21,341 bases of DNA from an uncultured Oxalobacter sp. Lineage in GTDB: Bacteria; Pseudomonadota; Gammaproteobacteria; Burkholderiales; Burkholderiaceae_D. This document shows, in pieces, positions 21,155-21,341 of the stretch. Below the pieces are notes generated by a model that ran no database searches, was not told the DNA's origin, and was given only the letters and a program-made list of their open reading frames with translations. The first letter of the stretch is position 1. Each line of letters starts with the position of its first letter. The position numbers and the translations under genes were made by a program. The stretch lies in contig CAJKQK010000033.1 of assembly GCA_905202055.1 (NCBI GenBank), positions 1 to 21,341 on the forward strand, given 5' to 3'.

Positions 21155-21187
21155 CGATATTTTCAGGACAGGATGGTGAAAATATCG
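21155..21187 (+). promoter_or_regulatory. 11-bp perfect stem-loop upstream of the nrdJ-like gene
   Basis: CGATATTTTCA (21155-21165) and TGAAAATATCG (21177-21187) pair perfectly around the 11-base purine-rich loop at 21166-21176. It ends 43 bases before ATG 21231. It lacks a following U tract and may be a leader RNA structure or a protein-binding inverted repeat. Confidence 0.4.
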
Positions 21188-21230
21188 TCTCCAATTTAAT
21201 TCGGTACCTGTATGAGGGAGAGTCACTACT

Positions 21231-21341
21231 ATGACAGTTTCGGAAAGTGCGACAGATTCGTTATATGCGCCGCAGGAAATTTCCACCGAGGTTTTGCTGG
21301 AAAAATATGCCAAGGGCAATGAAACCAGTGTAGAAGAAGTA
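21231..21341 (+). CDS. nrdJ: Probable B12-dependent ribonucleotide reductase, N-terminus (partial)
   Basis: The frame starts at ATG 21231, with GAGGGAGAG (21213-21221) upstream as a strong ribosome binding site, and runs off the window after 37 codons. The segment A-P-Q-E-I-S-T-E-V-L-L-E-K-Y-A-K-G-N-E-T-S-V-E-E-V (split: I-S-T-E-V-L-L-E-K-Y, then K-G-N-E-T-S-V) resembles the N-terminus of class II, adenosylcobalamin-dependent ribonucleotide reductases of Burkholderiales, as I recall them. These make deoxyribonucleotides without needing oxygen. Only the N-terminal extension and the first helix are present, so catalytic cysteines cannot be checked. Class I NrdA is the main alternative, because its ATP-cone or N-terminal helices can look similar. 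Confidence 0.6.
   Translation, partial: MTVSESATDSLYAPQEISTEVLLEKYAKGNETSVEEV

Overview
The window (21,341 bases) is an ordinary, densely coded piece of a betaproteobacterial chromosome. The family-level signals (OmpR/EnvZ pair, single-chain PurL, type B L31, EtfBA, a probable B12-dependent ribonucleotide reductase) and the moderate base composition with AT-rich gaps suggest Burkholderiales, most likely Oxalobacteraceae and perhaps Oxalobacter. That placement is inference from protein similarity recalled by eye, not from a search.

Layout. Bases 1-1051: a seven-codon tail of an upstream gene, then a long-form Sua5 (threonylcarbamoyl-AMP synthase). Bases 1122-2438: a universal stress protein (-) and msrA (+), divergent around an AT-rich promoter region. 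Bases 2507-4994: cfa (-) and tcdA (+), divergent around a 406-base gap, the largest gene-free stretch, which holds a LacI-type palindrome, a possible 11-codon leader ORF and a hairpin. Bases 5000-8806: a leftward group of a GT-C (ArnT-like) membrane glycosyltransferase, a MATE transporter overlapping it by 4 bases, and thpR, which ends 5 bases from the convergent tcdA. Bases 8890-9722: rpmE2 (zinc-independent L31) and a small secreted basic protein, both leftward. Bases 9912-12061: ompR-envZ. Bases 12185-16138: purL, with a good promoter and a strong terminator. Bases 16408-21058: alaS, a TusA-like gene, etfB and etfA in one direction. Bases 21231-21341: the first 37 codons of a probable nrdJ.

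How they fit together. Most genes are housekeeping. Five of them touch tRNA or RNA metabolism (sua5, tcdA, thpR, alaS, the TusA-like gene); Sua5 and TcdA act in the same t6A to ct6A modification route. Cfa, the GT-C enzyme, the MATE transporter and OmpR/EnvZ concern the cell envelope. I see no phage, insertion sequence, CRISPR array, tRNA or rRNA gene, and no convincing new multi-gene system. The best leads are regulatory or structural: a G9 run inside envZ, helically phased GTAA repeats in the ompR / secreted-protein divergent region, a LacI-type palindrome upstream of cfa, and a near-perfect hairpin in the leader of the nrdJ-like gene.
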